From positions 1,674,001 through 1,738,000 of the forward strand of contig CBDEUV010000002.1 in NCBI GenBank assembly GCA_965243385.1: a DNA stretch of 64,000 nucleotides, read 5' to 3'. This DNA comes from JANSYA01 sp965243385 (GTDB lineage Bacteria; Spirochaetota; Leptospiria; Leptospirales; Leptonemataceae). The notes beneath the pieces are model-generated. The model saw only the letters and a list, made by a program, of their open reading frames with translations, had not been told where the DNA came from and made no database searches. The position numbers and the translations under genes are program-made. Below, one piece after another: positions 42,787 through 52,762 of the stretch (the first letter of the stretch is position 1; each line of letters begins with the position of its first letter).

Positions 42787-43755
42787 ATGAGCGGCGTCAT
42801 CATCGAATCCGACTATCGCGATCGCGCCGAACTGAAGCAGGCCTTCTTCGAGTTCACTCCGCAGGCGCTATACGGCGCTTCATTCGTGGAATGGGATCGC
42901 CTGGGATTCTGGAACGCGAATTATATTCCCTATTCCCTGGTCGAAGCGGCGGACGCGCACGCATCGAACGCGCCCGGCCGACCGCGGATTCTGGCCAATG
43001 TTTCCGTTTCGCGCATGCAGTTGCTGCTTCAGGATCGTCCGGTGCGTGCGATCCAGCTGGCCACGGTCGGCACTCTGCCCGAAGCCCGCGGCCGGGGTTA
43101 CGCGGATCGATTGATGCGGCACGTTCTCGACAGCGAAGAATACGAACTGGCCTTTTTGTTCGGCAACGAGAGCGTGGCGAATTTCTATCCGAAATACGGT
43201 TTTCGTCGGGTGCGCGAACGATTGTTCTATCGAGACGTCGCCGGGCTGCGCGCGCAACTCGCTCCGGCGTCGATGGAATCGCGTACGTCGCGGCTGCTCC
43301 AGCTGGAATCAGAATCGGAGCGCACGGTGTTTCAACGGCTGCTGGCCGAACGCGCGCCGATCACGCGACGCTTCGGCGCCCTCGACTACGAACACATCCT
43401 GCCATTTTACGCGGTGTACGCATTCGGCGATTCGCTCCACTATTTCGAAACGGACCGGCCCGATTCGGCGATTTTGATCGTCGCGCAAAACGAAGCGGAA
43501 GTGCTGAACGTATTCGACGTGGTCTGCCGTTCCGAGGCGCTGCGGCCCGACGTCATTCTGTCGATGTTGCTACAGCTCGCCGACTCGCAGGCCGCGGAAA
43601 TTTGTTACCATTTTACGCCCGAACTACTGGATCCGGCCGCGCAAGCGCGAGAATTCGACGACTCCGACTCGCCGCTGTTCGTGCGCGGCGATTTTTCGCT
43701 TTCAAATACTGCGAACGAGGAGCCCTTTAAGTTTCCGGCGCTGGCGCAAACCTGA
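42787..43755 (+). CDS. GNAT-family N-acetyltransferase with C-terminal extension
   Basis: This 322-residue protein has an N-terminal GNAT domain. Its acetyl-CoA motif is 'VGTLPEARGRGYADRLMRHV', with 'FLFGNESVANFYPKYGFRRV' as the second family signature. Residues 160-322 form an extra domain with no recognised family, possibly a second degenerate GNAT fold. The substrate is unknown. The start at 42787 lacks a strong ribosome site. It precedes the phosphorelay operon by 80 bases. Confidence 0.8.
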   Translation: MSGVIIESDYRDRAELKQAFFEFTPQALYGASFVEWDRLGFWNANYIPYSLVEAADAHASNAPGRPRILANVSVSRMQLLLQDRPVRAIQLATVGTLPEARGRGYADRLMRHVLDSEEYELAFLFGNESVANFYPKYGFRRVRERLFYRDVAGLRAQLAPASMESRTSRLLQLESESERTVFQRLLAERAPITRRFGALDYEHILPFYAVYAFGDSLHYFETDRPDSAILIVAQNEAEVLNVFDVVCRSEALRPDVILSMLLQLADSQAAEICYHFTPELLDPAAQAREFDDSDSPLFVRGDFSLSNTANEEPFKFPALAQT

Positions 43756-43834
43756 GACTGCGAGCATCTTTCCGGGAGCGGGGCGGACTTTCTGCTTGCC
43801 ATCGACATCCCGACCGGTTCCCGTTCAAATTGTG

Positions 43835-45079
43835 ATGTCCGGAACTCCCGCAGATCGCGCCGTTCCTGAAGTCGCCGCCGCAGATGCCGGAACTCGCCCC
43901 GGCGTGCTGATCGTCGACGACCAGGTAAATAATCTGAAAGTGCTCGGAACCATTCTGAGCGGCGAAGACTTCGAAATCTTCGCCGCGCGCCACGGCGCCG
44001 AAGCGCTGGAGACCGCTCGACTCGCGCGACCGGATTTGATCCTGCTCGACGTGATGATGCCCGAACTGGACGGCTATGAAGTCTGCCGGCGACTGAAGGC
44101 GGATCCTCTGACCGCCGATATCCCGGTAATATTTTTAACCGCCCGGTCGGAATCGGAAGATCTGGTCGAAGGTTTCGACGCGGGCGCGGTCGACTACGTG
44201 CGCAAACCGTTCCAGCAAGCGGAGCTGCTCGCACGGGTGCGGCTGCACTTAGAGCTCAAACACAGCCGCGACGAAATTCAGCGCATCGGCAACGAACGCA
44301 AAGAGCTGATCCATATCCTGTCCCACGATTTGCGCGCGCCCTTCACATCCATAGACTCGCTTCTGAATATCGTGCGCGATGATCGCGAATTCTTCGAAGA
44401 GCGCCGCGATTATTTTCTGGATGCGGCGCGGACCGCCGTCGAAAACGGTCTGCAGATTATCGACCTGGTGCGCACTATGCATCATCTCGAAGAACGGCTT
44501 TCCGTTCATGCGCTGGACCTTGAGGCCGCCGATCTCAACGCCATGATCGCCGACGCTCTGATTCTCCTGCGCGACCGCTGTCTTAAAAAGAATATTGAGA
44601 TCCACAGCGAGGTCGCAGAGGGCCTGACTGTGCTTGTCGAAGCGGTCAGCTTTACGAACTCCGTGCTTGTGAATTTACTGGGGAACGCGATCAAATTTTC
44701 ACCGGCCGGTTCGATCGTGCGCCTTTCGGCGAGCGCCGTAGCAAAAAACCGCGCAGGCGTCGCGACGCAGGCTCCGACCGGCGACAGCGACGATCCAGGC
44801 CAGGTTCAGCTGGTGGTAAGCGATTCGGGCATCGGTATTCCGCCCGGGCTACTCAAAAATCTTTTTGAACCCGGACAGAATACGACGCGACCGGGCACCG
44901 AAAACGAATCCGGAACCGGCTTCGGCATGCCCCTGGTCCGCCGGTTTCTGCACGCGTACGGCGGCGACATTGAAGTGCTCTCGCGCGATCAGGAGCGATA
45001 CCCCGACGATTCCGGGACCGAAGTGCGGCTGACCCTGCGTTCCAGCCCGGGTCCTGCCCCCGGGGGCCCGCTCGCATGA
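43835..45079 (+). CDS. Response receiver-histidine kinase (REC-HisKA-HATPase)
   Basis: This 414-residue cytoplasmic protein starts at ATG 43835 (TTG 43796 is also in frame). The N-terminal receiver (about 20-140) has phospho-Asp in 'ILLDVMMPELDG' and the conserved Lys in 'VRKPF'. HisKA follows with 'ILSHDLRAPFTSID' (His phosphosite), then HATPase_c with 'NLLGNAIKFSP', 'DSGIGIPPG' and 'GTGFGMPLV'. Lacking membrane segments, it is probably a soluble relay that receives phosphate from another kinase and controls its own kinase domain. Its stop overlaps the LytTR regulator start (ATGA). Confidence 0.88.
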   Translation: MSGTPADRAVPEVAAADAGTRPGVLIVDDQVNNLKVLGTILSGEDFEIFAARHGAEALETARLARPDLILLDVMMPELDGYEVCRRLKADPLTADIPVIFLTARSESEDLVEGFDAGAVDYVRKPFQQAELLARVRLHLELKHSRDEIQRIGNERKELIHILSHDLRAPFTSIDSLLNIVRDDREFFEERRDYFLDAARTAVENGLQIIDLVRTMHHLEERLSVHALDLEAADLNAMIADALILLRDRCLKKNIEIHSEVAEGLTVLVEAVSFTNSVLVNLLGNAIKFSPAGSIVRLSASAVAKNRAGVATQAPTGDSDDPGQVQLVVSDSGIGIPPGLLKNLFEPGQNTTRPGTENESGTGFGMPLVRRFLHAYGGDIEVLSRDQERYPDDSGTEVRLTLRSSPGPAPGGPLA

Positions 45080-45816
45080 GCGCCGCGCCGGAGTACCGCG
45101 TAATGGTCTGCGAAGACGAGACCATCCCGCGGGAATATTTGCTGCGCCTGCTGGAAGAGCGCCCGGAATTTCGCGTGAGCGCCGTTGCCAGGGACGGTCG
45201 GGAAGCCCTCGAAGTTCTGGCCCGCGAAACGCCGGATCTTTTGATCACTGATATTTCGATGCCGCATCACAACGGAATCGAAGTCGTCGAATCGCTCGAG
45301 CATATGCCATACGTTATATTTGCGACGTCCTTCGATCAATTCGCGGTACGCGCTTTCGAACTGGGCGCGGTCGACTATATCGTAAAGCCAGTGCAGCGCG
45401 AACGCCTGTTTACGGCTCTCGATCGTTTCCTGGCTTTCACCGGAAAGCGATCGTCGGGCTCCGATGAGAGCGTCGCAGATACGCGCCAGGCCGGGATTTC
45501 CGTCAACGAAAACGGAACCTATTTCTTTGTGCCGCACGAACAGATCGTTTATATCCAGGCGTCCGATCGCAAAACCGTGCTGCACACGACCGAACGCGCC
45601 TACGCGGCGACGGGAATGATCAAAGCCTTCGAAGAAAAACTGGCCGGCACAAGTCTGATGCGCATTCACAAGACCTATATGGTCAACGCCGACTTCATTT
45701 CGCACATGAAATATCTGGACAAAACCCCGCACGTTTTCTTAAAAGACTCCGACGAAACCACTCTGCCGGTCGGGCGAAAATATTTACCGCTGCTCAAGGA
45801 ACGCCTGCAGCTGTGA
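45076..45816 (+). CDS. LytTR-type response regulator
   Basis: This 246-residue protein has a receiver (about 8-125) with phospho-Asp in 'LLITDISMPHHNG' and a C-terminal LytTR DNA-binding domain (about 140-245): 'QIVYIQASDRKTVLHT', 'LMRIHKTYMVNADFI' and 'LPVGRKY'. LytTR domains bind DNA with beta strands and often control virulence or envelope genes. The ATG overlaps the upstream kinase stop and the stop overlaps the downstream kinase start, so it is the likely output of this operon. Confidence 0.92.
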   Translation: MSAAPEYRVMVCEDETIPREYLLRLLEERPEFRVSAVARDGREALEVLARETPDLLITDISMPHHNGIEVVESLEHMPYVIFATSFDQFAVRAFELGAVDYIVKPVQRERLFTALDRFLAFTGKRSSGSDESVADTRQAGISVNENGTYFFVPHEQIVYIQASDRKTVLHTTERAYAATGMIKAFEEKLAGTSLMRIHKTYMVNADFISHMKYLDKTPHVFLKDSDETTLPVGRKYLPLLKERLQL

Positions 45817-48800
45817 TCCGCCGACCCGCCACGAGCTCGCTCTTCGCGTTTCTCGCGCGCTTCGGGCTCCTTGCGTTCTTCGGAGTCTTCGCGCTCGTTG
45901 CGTTCGGAGCGCACTGTCGACCGCCGGTCGACCAATCCAGACCGCGCGGACCCGAGACCGCGCTCGGCCGGCCGGCATTGCCCACGCCTTTCGCGCGCGA
46001 CGGTGTTCTGGATCTACGCCACTGGGACTTCGCTTCGCCGCGCTTGATTCACCTGCACGGCAACTGGGAGTTTTACTGGCAACGTTTTCTGGATCCCGCA
46101 AGCGGCGAAGTGTCCGTCCCCGACACACGCGAGCTTTCGAGCGAGTCTGCGGCCCGTCGCGGAGGCGCCTTTATGCCTCCTCAGAAGGACCGCTCGAATA
46201 ATAAGCTGTTCGTACCCGGCGAATGGAATGGCTTTCGCGAAACTCCGGAAGCGGATCCGATCGGCTCATTTGGGTACGCGACGTATCGCCTGACAGTTTT
46301 GCTCGCGCCGGATGCGCCGCGTCGCCTGTACATCTATTGTCCCGAGCAGCGCACCGACTATCGCCTGTTTGTCAACCACGCCGACCCCGAACGCCCCCCC
46401 GGGGCGCCGCTGTGCGACGGGGGACGCCCCGCAAAGGAGGGCCTTGAGTACGCGCAATTCCGCGTCTTTCCGATCACCTCCGATTTTTTGCGCAGCGGCG
46501 AAGCGCTCGTCTTTACGATGCACATATCGAATTTCACGACGCCGAACGGCGGCACCTACGCCCCGCCCCTGATCGGCAGTCGGAGCGCGGTCGAAGGACG
46601 GCGCGTGCGCGGCGTCGCGGCGGATCTCTTTATTTGCGGCACGCTGTTCGCAATCGGTATCTATCATCTCGTGCTCTATTTACTGCGGCGCGAAGATCCA
46701 GCCCCTCTGTATCTGGGACTGTTTTCGCTGATATTCAGTGGTCGCGTATTGTTCACCGGCGAACGGCTGGCTACCGAGTACCTGTGGAGCTTTACTTCGA
46801 GCGCGGGCGGCATCGCCATGGCTGTCGCCTTTTCCACTTTTTTCTACGGCGCGCTATTGGTGTTTCGTTTCGTGCACGCGACTTACGGCCGACAGACTTC
46901 CCGTCCGGCAATCCGCTGGCTGACCATCGCAAGCGTTCCGTTTCTAATCGCTCCCTTCGTGCTGCCGTATCGCCTGTATACATACAGTGTTTATTTTTTT
47001 CTGCCTGTACTTGCGGCCGGCACCGCGTTTTCCTTTTATCTGTTGCTGAAATCCTGGAATCGCGACCCGGCGTCGCGTTTCATGTTCTTCGGCGCCACGA
47101 TATTCAGCGCAAGCGTCATACACGATCTCCTGCTCTGGAACGGAAATATCACCGGCTTCGCCCTGTCCGGCGTCGGTCTGCTGGCGCTCGTCCTATTGCA
47201 ATCTGTGGCCCTTGCCCGAAAATTCTCCCGGGCTTTCGGCGTGGCCGAACAGCTTTCGGAAGATTTAGAAGAAAAAGTCCAGCAGCGCACCGGCGAATTG
47301 CAGCGTTCCAATCTGGCGCTCGAAGAAGCGCTCGACGCCGCTGAATCCGCCAACCGGGCGAAAAGCGAATTCGTCGCGAATATGAGCCACGAAATTCGCA
47401 CGCCCATGAACGCAATCCTGGGTTTCACTTCGATCCTCACGGAACGAATCCGCGACCCGCAGCATCGTGATTATCTCAGGACGATCGGTTCCAGCGGTCG
47501 GCTCCTGCTCAAACTGATCAACGATATTCTCGATCTTTCGCGAATTGAAGCCGGTCGATTGAACCTCGAAGAAGAACCCGTAAACGTTCGCGCGATACTC
47601 GAAGATATGCGTACGTTCTTTCGCGAGAAAGCCCGCAGCAGCGGCGTGGATTTCGAGGTCCAGGCCGCTGCGGATCTTCCCGAAGTTCTGTATCTGGACG
47701 ACGCCAGGGTGCGGCAGGTGCTTTTGAATCTGATCGGCAACGCGCTCAAATTTACGAGCGAAGGCTTCGTGCGAGTGTCCGCCTATACCCGCGAGGCGGT
47801 GCGGCGGCCCGGGAAGCCCGGCTCGAAAGCGGCCCACTCGCGCACCGACGAGGATTCCCGGGACATTGACGAATATATGCTCGTACTCTCGGTCCAGGAT
47901 TCGGGCATCGGCATTTCGCCCCAGGGGCAAAAAGAAATCTTCGAAGCGTTTAATCAGGCCCATAGCGAAAGCCAGAAGTACGGCGGCGTAGGCCTGGGCC
48001 TGAGCATTTGTCGGCGACTGCTGGAGATGATGGGCGGCACGATCTCGGTGGTCAGCGAAGTCGGGCGCGGCAGTCAATTCATCGTTGAAATACCCGGCCT
48101 GCTCGGTCGCATGCAATCGCCACACCCCGCATCCGAAACGCGACCAACCGAGGCCCGCGCGAATTTCGCGCCCGCACGCATTCTGATCGCCGACGATTTG
48201 AGCACGAACCGGCGACTGCTCCGAAATTATCTCGAAGACCAACCATTCGAAATCATCGAAGTCTCCGACGGCGAAACGGCGATCGCGGCGGCCCGCGAAT
48301 CACGCCCCGATCTGATCCTTATGGATATCAAGATGCCGGTACTCGGAGGGAAAGAGGCGACGCAGTACCTGAAATCCGACGCGGCGACCAGGGACATTCC
48401 GGTCGTCGCGGTGACGGCGTCGGTGCTCGCGCATCTGGCGGATGATATTAAAGAACTCTGCGACGGCTTTCTGCGAAAGCCTGTTCTGAAAGCGGATCTG
48501 ATGCGCGAAATCATGCGTTTTCTGAAGTACGAAGTCGCCGAAACTCCGGATCTCGAAGCGGGCTCCGCGGCCGCCGGGGACGATAGCTCGAACGCGAAGA
48601 CGAGTACCGCAATGCACACGACGACTGTAGTGGAGACCGAATCGCCGGAACAGAGGCAGGCGAAGTCGCCGCGAATCAAAGCCGGACTCGTAGAACTGCT
48701 TCCAGAATGGAATTTGATCTCGCAAACCAAACCGATTCATCGCATCCAGGCATTCGCGGAACGGGTCGCAGAGCTGGGAGCTGCCGGCGCGTACGAACCG

Positions 48801-48920
48801 GCCGTCGAGTGGGCGCGCGAACTGCGCCTGGCCGCCGAGAGCTTCGACATTGATCGCATCGTGGCCATTCTCGCGCGCTATCAGGATCTCGTCCGACCCG
48901 ACGATGATCCAGAACGGTAG
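45813..48920 (+). CDS. 7TMR-DISM hybrid histidine kinase with receiver
   Basis: This 1035-residue protein starts at GTG 45813, overlapping the previous stop as GTGA. The signal segment (about 9-33) ends in 'FGAHCRPP', a possible lipobox. A periplasmic jelly-roll domain (about 65-265; 'LHGNWEFYWQRFL...YATYRLTVLL') matches the 7TMR-DISMED1 carbohydrate-binding-like type. Seven membrane helices (about 270-475), a coiled coil, HisKA ('MSHEIRTPMNAILGF'), HATPase_c ('NLIGNALKFTS', 'DSGIGISPQG', 'GGVGLGLSIC') and a receiver ('LILMDIKMPVLGG') follow. The last 100 residues are helical and end unlike the other hybrids. Confidence 0.88.
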   Translation: MIRRPATSSLFAFLARFGLLAFFGVFALVAFGAHCRPPVDQSRPRGPETALGRPALPTPFARDGVLDLRHWDFASPRLIHLHGNWEFYWQRFLDPASGEVSVPDTRELSSESAARRGGAFMPPQKDRSNNKLFVPGEWNGFRETPEADPIGSFGYATYRLTVLLAPDAPRRLYIYCPEQRTDYRLFVNHADPERPPGAPLCDGGRPAKEGLEYAQFRVFPITSDFLRSGEALVFTMHISNFTTPNGGTYAPPLIGSRSAVEGRRVRGVAADLFICGTLFAIGIYHLVLYLLRREDPAPLYLGLFSLIFSGRVLFTGERLATEYLWSFTSSAGGIAMAVAFSTFFYGALLVFRFVHATYGRQTSRPAIRWLTIASVPFLIAPFVLPYRLYTYSVYFFLPVLAAGTAFSFYLLLKSWNRDPASRFMFFGATIFSASVIHDLLLWNGNITGFALSGVGLLALVLLQSVALARKFSRAFGVAEQLSEDLEEKVQQRTGELQRSNLALEEALDAAESANRAKSEFVANMSHEIRTPMNAILGFTSILTERIRDPQHRDYLRTIGSSGRLLLKLINDILDLSRIEAGRLNLEEEPVNVRAILEDMRTFFREKARSSGVDFEVQAAADLPEVLYLDDARVRQVLLNLIGNALKFTSEGFVRVSAYTREAVRRPGKPGSKAAHSRTDEDSRDIDEYMLVLSVQDSGIGISPQGQKEIFEAFNQAHSESQKYGGVGLGLSICRRLLEMMGGTISVVSEVGRGSQFIVEIPGLLGRMQSPHPASETRPTEARANFAPARILIADDLSTNRRLLRNYLEDQPFEIIEVSDGETAIAAARESRPDLILMDIKMPVLGGKEATQYLKSDAATRDIPVVAVTASVLAHLADDIKELCDGFLRKPVLKADLMREIMRFLKYEVAETPDLEAGSAAAGDDSSNAKTSTAMHTTTVVETESPEQRQAKSPRIKAGLVELLPEWNLISQTKPIHRIQAFAERVAELGAAGAYEPAVEWARELRLAAESFDIDRIVAILARYQDLVRPDDDPER

Positions 48921-49090
48921 TTTGATTCGCAATAGCGCCGCTCTTCCGCCGATCGACCTCGCGATCCGCGTACCGTGAGGCCGACAAGCGCGATCTCATA
49001 GTTATAAAATTTGACAATCATGCAAAATTAACCCGGGCCGAACGCGCAGTCGCTTGATTTAAGGCGGGATTGCGGGCGATCTGACGCTCA

Positions 49091-51631
49091 GTGCGCATCC
49101 CGACTCCTAAAGACCGAGGCGCCGCAATCCGCATCGCGCTGCATTTCGCCGCCGGCGTCGCGCTGCTCTGCCTGAGCGGCCTGGGCGCGGGTTGTGCGAA
49201 TTCGAATTCGGCGGAGTCGACATACGATTTAAGCGGCTTCTGGAGCATCCAATCGGCCGCCAGTCCTGAAGATTCAATCGGCGAGCGTACGATCGAATTG
49301 CCGGCCGTCGTCGCCGATTTCATCGAAGATCCCGCGGGAGCCTGGCAACTGCTGTGTCGACCGCTGCCCGCCCGCTTCGTGAAGCGCATTCGGGCCGGCG
49401 AAGGCATCGTCTGGCACACAGGCCACGTCTCGGATGTTTCGCGCTTCTTCGTCAACGATACGCCGGTCGGAGGGATCGGTTCGCTGCCGCCGCAATACGC
49501 AGGCGGACACATGCGCGCTCGCCTGATTCAGATTCCGCACGCCGCATTGCACGCGTCGCCCGAGGAGAATCGATTGTGTATGGCGCTCTGGAGCGCCGGC
49601 GGATTTCGCGCGGCGGTTCGCGCTCCCGGCCCTCTGCTGGGAACGACCGACGCCGTCTACGCCGCGACCTATCGCGATCGCATTCTGACTCAGATGATGC
49701 TGGGCATTTACAGCATCATCGGCCTGTACCATCTGTTTCTATTTATACGCGGACGTAAAAATCTCTACGATCTGTACTTCGCCGGTCTCTGCATCAGCGT
49801 CACGGCCTATTTTTTCCTGGCGGCGCCGACCTTTCGCGAGTTTCTGGCGGGACCGCTCGCGGTGTTCCGATTAAAGCTGGAATTCGCGATACTGACGGTG
49901 CTTGCACCCCTCGCGCTGCTATTCATCGAACAGCTATTGCGCGGCCGGCATCCGCCCTTTGTCGGCGCGCTGCTGGCGTGCATGGCATTGCCCTGGCCGC
50001 TGCTGGCTTTCGGCGAAGTCAGTACGATTCACTACAGCCTGCTGGCCATCCACGCTGTGATGCTGGGCACTCTGCTGTACTTAATCTATCGAATTCTGCG
50101 CGAAGCTCTGAATAAAAACCGCGACGCGCGGCTGCTGTTGATCGGAACCCTGGGTTTTGTCGCGGCGGTGTTGCACGACGTGCTGCTTTCGCATCTAATC
50201 GTGGATACGCCGCCCATCGCTTCGATCGCCTTCGCCGTACTCTTGCCCGCCTTCGCAGCGATTCTGGCCAACCGGGTGATTCGCATTCAAGAGCAGATCC
50301 GTGATCTGAATCGCAACTTAGAGGAACGGGTGGTGGAACGCACGGCGGATCTGGAGCAGGCGCGAATTCGCGCGGAAGAGGCGAGCCGCGCGAAGAGTCG
50401 CTTTCTGGCCGCCATGAGTCACGAAATTCGCACGCCGCTGCAGGCTATGCTGGGCGCGTCCGATTTGCTGGTCGCCACCGATTCGCAGGCCGATCGCAAA
50501 AACCTGGCGCGCATGCTCGACCAGGCCGGCGAAAACCTCTCGACTCTGATCGAAGACACACTGGATCTCGCGCGGATCGAAGCCGACCGCATTGAACTGA
50601 AACGCAAGGTCTTCAATTTACACGAGCTGATTCGCGGCACGGCCAGCATCCTCAAAATCCAGGCGGATGCGAAGGACCTGGCTCTGCAAGTCTCCATCGA
50701 CGCCGCAGTTCCGGAATGGGTTCACGGCGACCCGGGCCGGCTCTCGCAGATTTTACTCAACCTGGCGGGCAACGCGGTAAAATTTACGGATACGGGCGAA
50801 ATTCGAATTCGCGCGCAGGGCGGCGATGCGGTCCGAATTGACGTCGAAGACACGGGACCGGGCATCGCCCCGGAAGACCAGACGCGCATCTTCGAGGCCT
50901 TCGAACAGGCGCCGGATTTTATTTCGCGCAGCCAGACGGGGGCGGGGCTGGGGCTGGCCATCAGCGCGCGCCTGGCGAAATTGATGCACGGCGAAATCAG
51001 TGTGAACAGCACACCCGGCCGGGGCAGCCTGTTTCGCCTGAGCATTCAGCTGGAGCCCGCCGGTTCTACGGCATCGCTTACGGATTCCCGCTCCGGCGAT
51101 AGCTCGCAGGACTCCCCGCAAGCCGGAGCCACGGCCACAAAGCAAAGGCGCAAAGGCCGACCCTCCGTTCGCATTCTGATCGCCGAAGACAACGCCGATA
51201 TCCGCCAGTTGCTCAGAATCTACGTGCAGTCGAAAGACTGGCAGGTGGACTTCGCCGAAAACGGCCGCGAAGCCCTTCAGGCGATTAAAGATATCGAAAG
51301 CGATATTAAACCGAAGTTCAATAGTGTTTCCGGGAACGAATCCGGGGCGCGATCGCAGAGCGCGGGCTATGACCTGGTGATCCTCGACATGCAAATGCCG
51401 GTGCTCGACGGCGAACGAACCGCGCGCATCTTACGGCGCTGGGAACGCAGGAGCGGACGCGCGCCGGGCACCATTCTCGCATTTACGGCGCACGCCATGT
51501 TTCAGGAACGCGAAGAGATCCTGGCCGCCGGCTGCGACGCGCTCATTGCGAAGCCCATCGTAAAAAACGATTTCTTAAAGGCGGTCGAAAAAGCGCTGAC
51601 GGACGTATCTTTATTCGACGAGCTGAAATGA
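49091..51631 (+). CDS. 7TMR-DISM hybrid histidine kinase with receiver
   Basis: This 846-residue protein starts at GTG 49091. The signal peptide ends 'GLGAGCANSN', a lipobox-like site. A periplasmic jelly-roll domain (about 35-190) and seven membrane helices (about 195-390) follow. Next are a coiled coil, HisKA ('MSHEIRTPLQAMLGA'), HATPase_c ('NLAGNAVKFTD', 'DTGPGIAPED', 'GAGLGLAIS') and a receiver (phospho-Asp in 'LVILDMQMPVLDG'). The gap of 170 bases from the preceding kinase is larger than others in the operon and may hold a promoter. Its 3' end overlaps the convergent FecR gene by 21 bases. Confidence 0.88.
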   Translation: MRIPTPKDRGAAIRIALHFAAGVALLCLSGLGAGCANSNSAESTYDLSGFWSIQSAASPEDSIGERTIELPAVVADFIEDPAGAWQLLCRPLPARFVKRIRAGEGIVWHTGHVSDVSRFFVNDTPVGGIGSLPPQYAGGHMRARLIQIPHAALHASPEENRLCMALWSAGGFRAAVRAPGPLLGTTDAVYAATYRDRILTQMMLGIYSIIGLYHLFLFIRGRKNLYDLYFAGLCISVTAYFFLAAPTFREFLAGPLAVFRLKLEFAILTVLAPLALLFIEQLLRGRHPPFVGALLACMALPWPLLAFGEVSTIHYSLLAIHAVMLGTLLYLIYRILREALNKNRDARLLLIGTLGFVAAVLHDVLLSHLIVDTPPIASIAFAVLLPAFAAILANRVIRIQEQIRDLNRNLEERVVERTADLEQARIRAEEASRAKSRFLAAMSHEIRTPLQAMLGASDLLVATDSQADRKNLARMLDQAGENLSTLIEDTLDLARIEADRIELKRKVFNLHELIRGTASILKIQADAKDLALQVSIDAAVPEWVHGDPGRLSQILLNLAGNAVKFTDTGEIRIRAQGGDAVRIDVEDTGPGIAPEDQTRIFEAFEQAPDFISRSQTGAGLGLAISARLAKLMHGEISVNSTPGRGSLFRLSIQLEPAGSTASLTDSRSGDSSQDSPQAGATATKQRRKGRPSVRILIAEDNADIRQLLRIYVQSKDWQVDFAENGREALQAIKDIESDIKPKFNSVSGNESGARSQSAGYDLVILDMQMPVLDGERTARILRRWERRSGRAPGTILAFTAHAMFQEREEILAAGCDALIAKPIVKNDFLKAVEKALTDVSLFDELK

Positions 51632-52741
51632 GAGTACGTCGGCCGATTGAACCGGCTGCAATCCGTCGACGGTATGAATAAAATCGCCTTCTGCGGTGCG
51701 CACCATCGATCCCACGAGACTTCGACCGCCGCGCAACTCAAAGCGCATTACGGATCCATAGATCGCGCGCAAATCTTCGATACTGAGCGAAACGGACGCT
51801 TCAGTACCGGCGCCTGCATTCGGCCGCGCGGCACCGTCCGCCCCGACAAAGCGTGCGAGCGATAAGCGCATCGCATCCAGAGCCCGGCGCTCGTCCGCTC
51901 CAAGCGGTACGGCCCCGGTTGCCGAAGCATCGCTTTGCGCTTCCGACAATTGCAGACTCTGGCCCGCGCCGATTTGCACAGCGCCTCCGTTGGTCGGACT
52001 GACCGCAACCGCGCCTTCCAGTACCTGCAGACGATCCCGCTCCGGTCCGGACCGCATTCGCAAACAGGTACCGAGCAAGCGATATTCGGCTCGGGCCGTT
52101 CGCAGCCGAAAACCCTCGTGGACCTGAAGAAAATCGGCGCGTTCGGAATCATGGGATGAATCCGCGGGCGACTCGGATTCCGGAGCGCTCTCCTGCGCCA
52201 GCAGGTCAAGCTGGCCGTTTTGCAGCGTCAACCCGCGCTCCGCGAATTCGACCTGCGCAGGGCCCGTCAGCCGGACGATAAATCCCGGGGCGTATTCCAG
52301 ATACAACAAAGACCCGCGTTTCAATTCCAGGCGGGAAGCCGGCGGCAATAAGGCGTCAGCGCCGATTTCCGACAGTCGAAATTCGGATTCGTTTCGGCTG
52401 TCGGAAATCGGCCCCGCGGCCGACAGAACGCGAACGGGAAAACCACCCCGGGGCTGCCATACCCCGAAGGCAAACCATGCCGCCGCTCCCGTCAGGATCA
52501 GCAGGGCCGCCGCGGCCGGAAACAGGCGGCGGACCGCAGGCGTAGTCCGCGTGAGACGCGCGGGAGTCCCATCTTCGCCGGCCGCCGCCGTGCGGATTTC
52601 ACGGAGAACGCGCGCGTCCAGATGCTCGGGCAACGCCTCGTCTTCAAGACGCGCCTGGCGAGCGGCCAGTCCGGAGGGCGGCGGGCCTTCTTCGCGCAAA
52701 TATTTTTCGAGAGCGCGCCACTTGTCTTCGCTGTGCTTCAT
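51611..52741 (-). CDS. FecR-domain membrane protein (putative anti-sigma factor)
   Basis: This 376-residue protein has a cytoplasmic N-terminus (about 1-70), a single membrane segment (about 73-93) and a periplasmic FecR domain ('ADALLPPASRLELKRGSLLYLEY...LEGAVAVSPTNGGAVQIGAGQSL'). A small C-terminal beta unit follows ('LRGGRSLVGSMVRTAEGD...'). FecR proteins relay envelope signals to a partner ECF sigma factor. The ECF gene lies immediately upstream on the same strand (21-base gap). The extreme 3' end overlaps the kinase gene on the other strand. Confidence 0.82.
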   Translation of the reverse strand: MKHSEDKWRALEKYLREEGPPPSGLAARQARLEDEALPEHLDARVLREIRTAAAGEDGTPARLTRTTPAVRRLFPAAAALLILTGAAAWFAFGVWQPRGGFPVRVLSAAGPISDSRNESEFRLSEIGADALLPPASRLELKRGSLLYLEYAPGFIVRLTGPAQVEFAERGLTLQNGQLDLLAQESAPESESPADSSHDSERADFLQVHEGFRLRTARAEYRLLGTCLRMRSGPERDRLQVLEGAVAVSPTNGGAVQIGAGQSLQLSEAQSDASATGAVPLGADERRALDAMRLSLARFVGADGAARPNAGAGTEASVSLSIEDLRAIYGSVMRFELRGGRSLVGSMVRTAEGDFIHTVDGLQPVQSADVLSFQLVE

Positions 52742-52762
52742 CGTACTTCTCGTTCGCCGGGT

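Noticed and set aside
47265..48242. Long minus-strand open frame of 325 codons
   Set aside because: It lies antisense to the HisKA/HATPase domains of the 45813 kinase. A long antisense frame is expected at this GC content.
49018..49512. Minus-strand open frame before and over the 49091 kinase
   Set aside because: It is antisense to the signal peptide and jelly roll of the kinase, with no domain or export signal.
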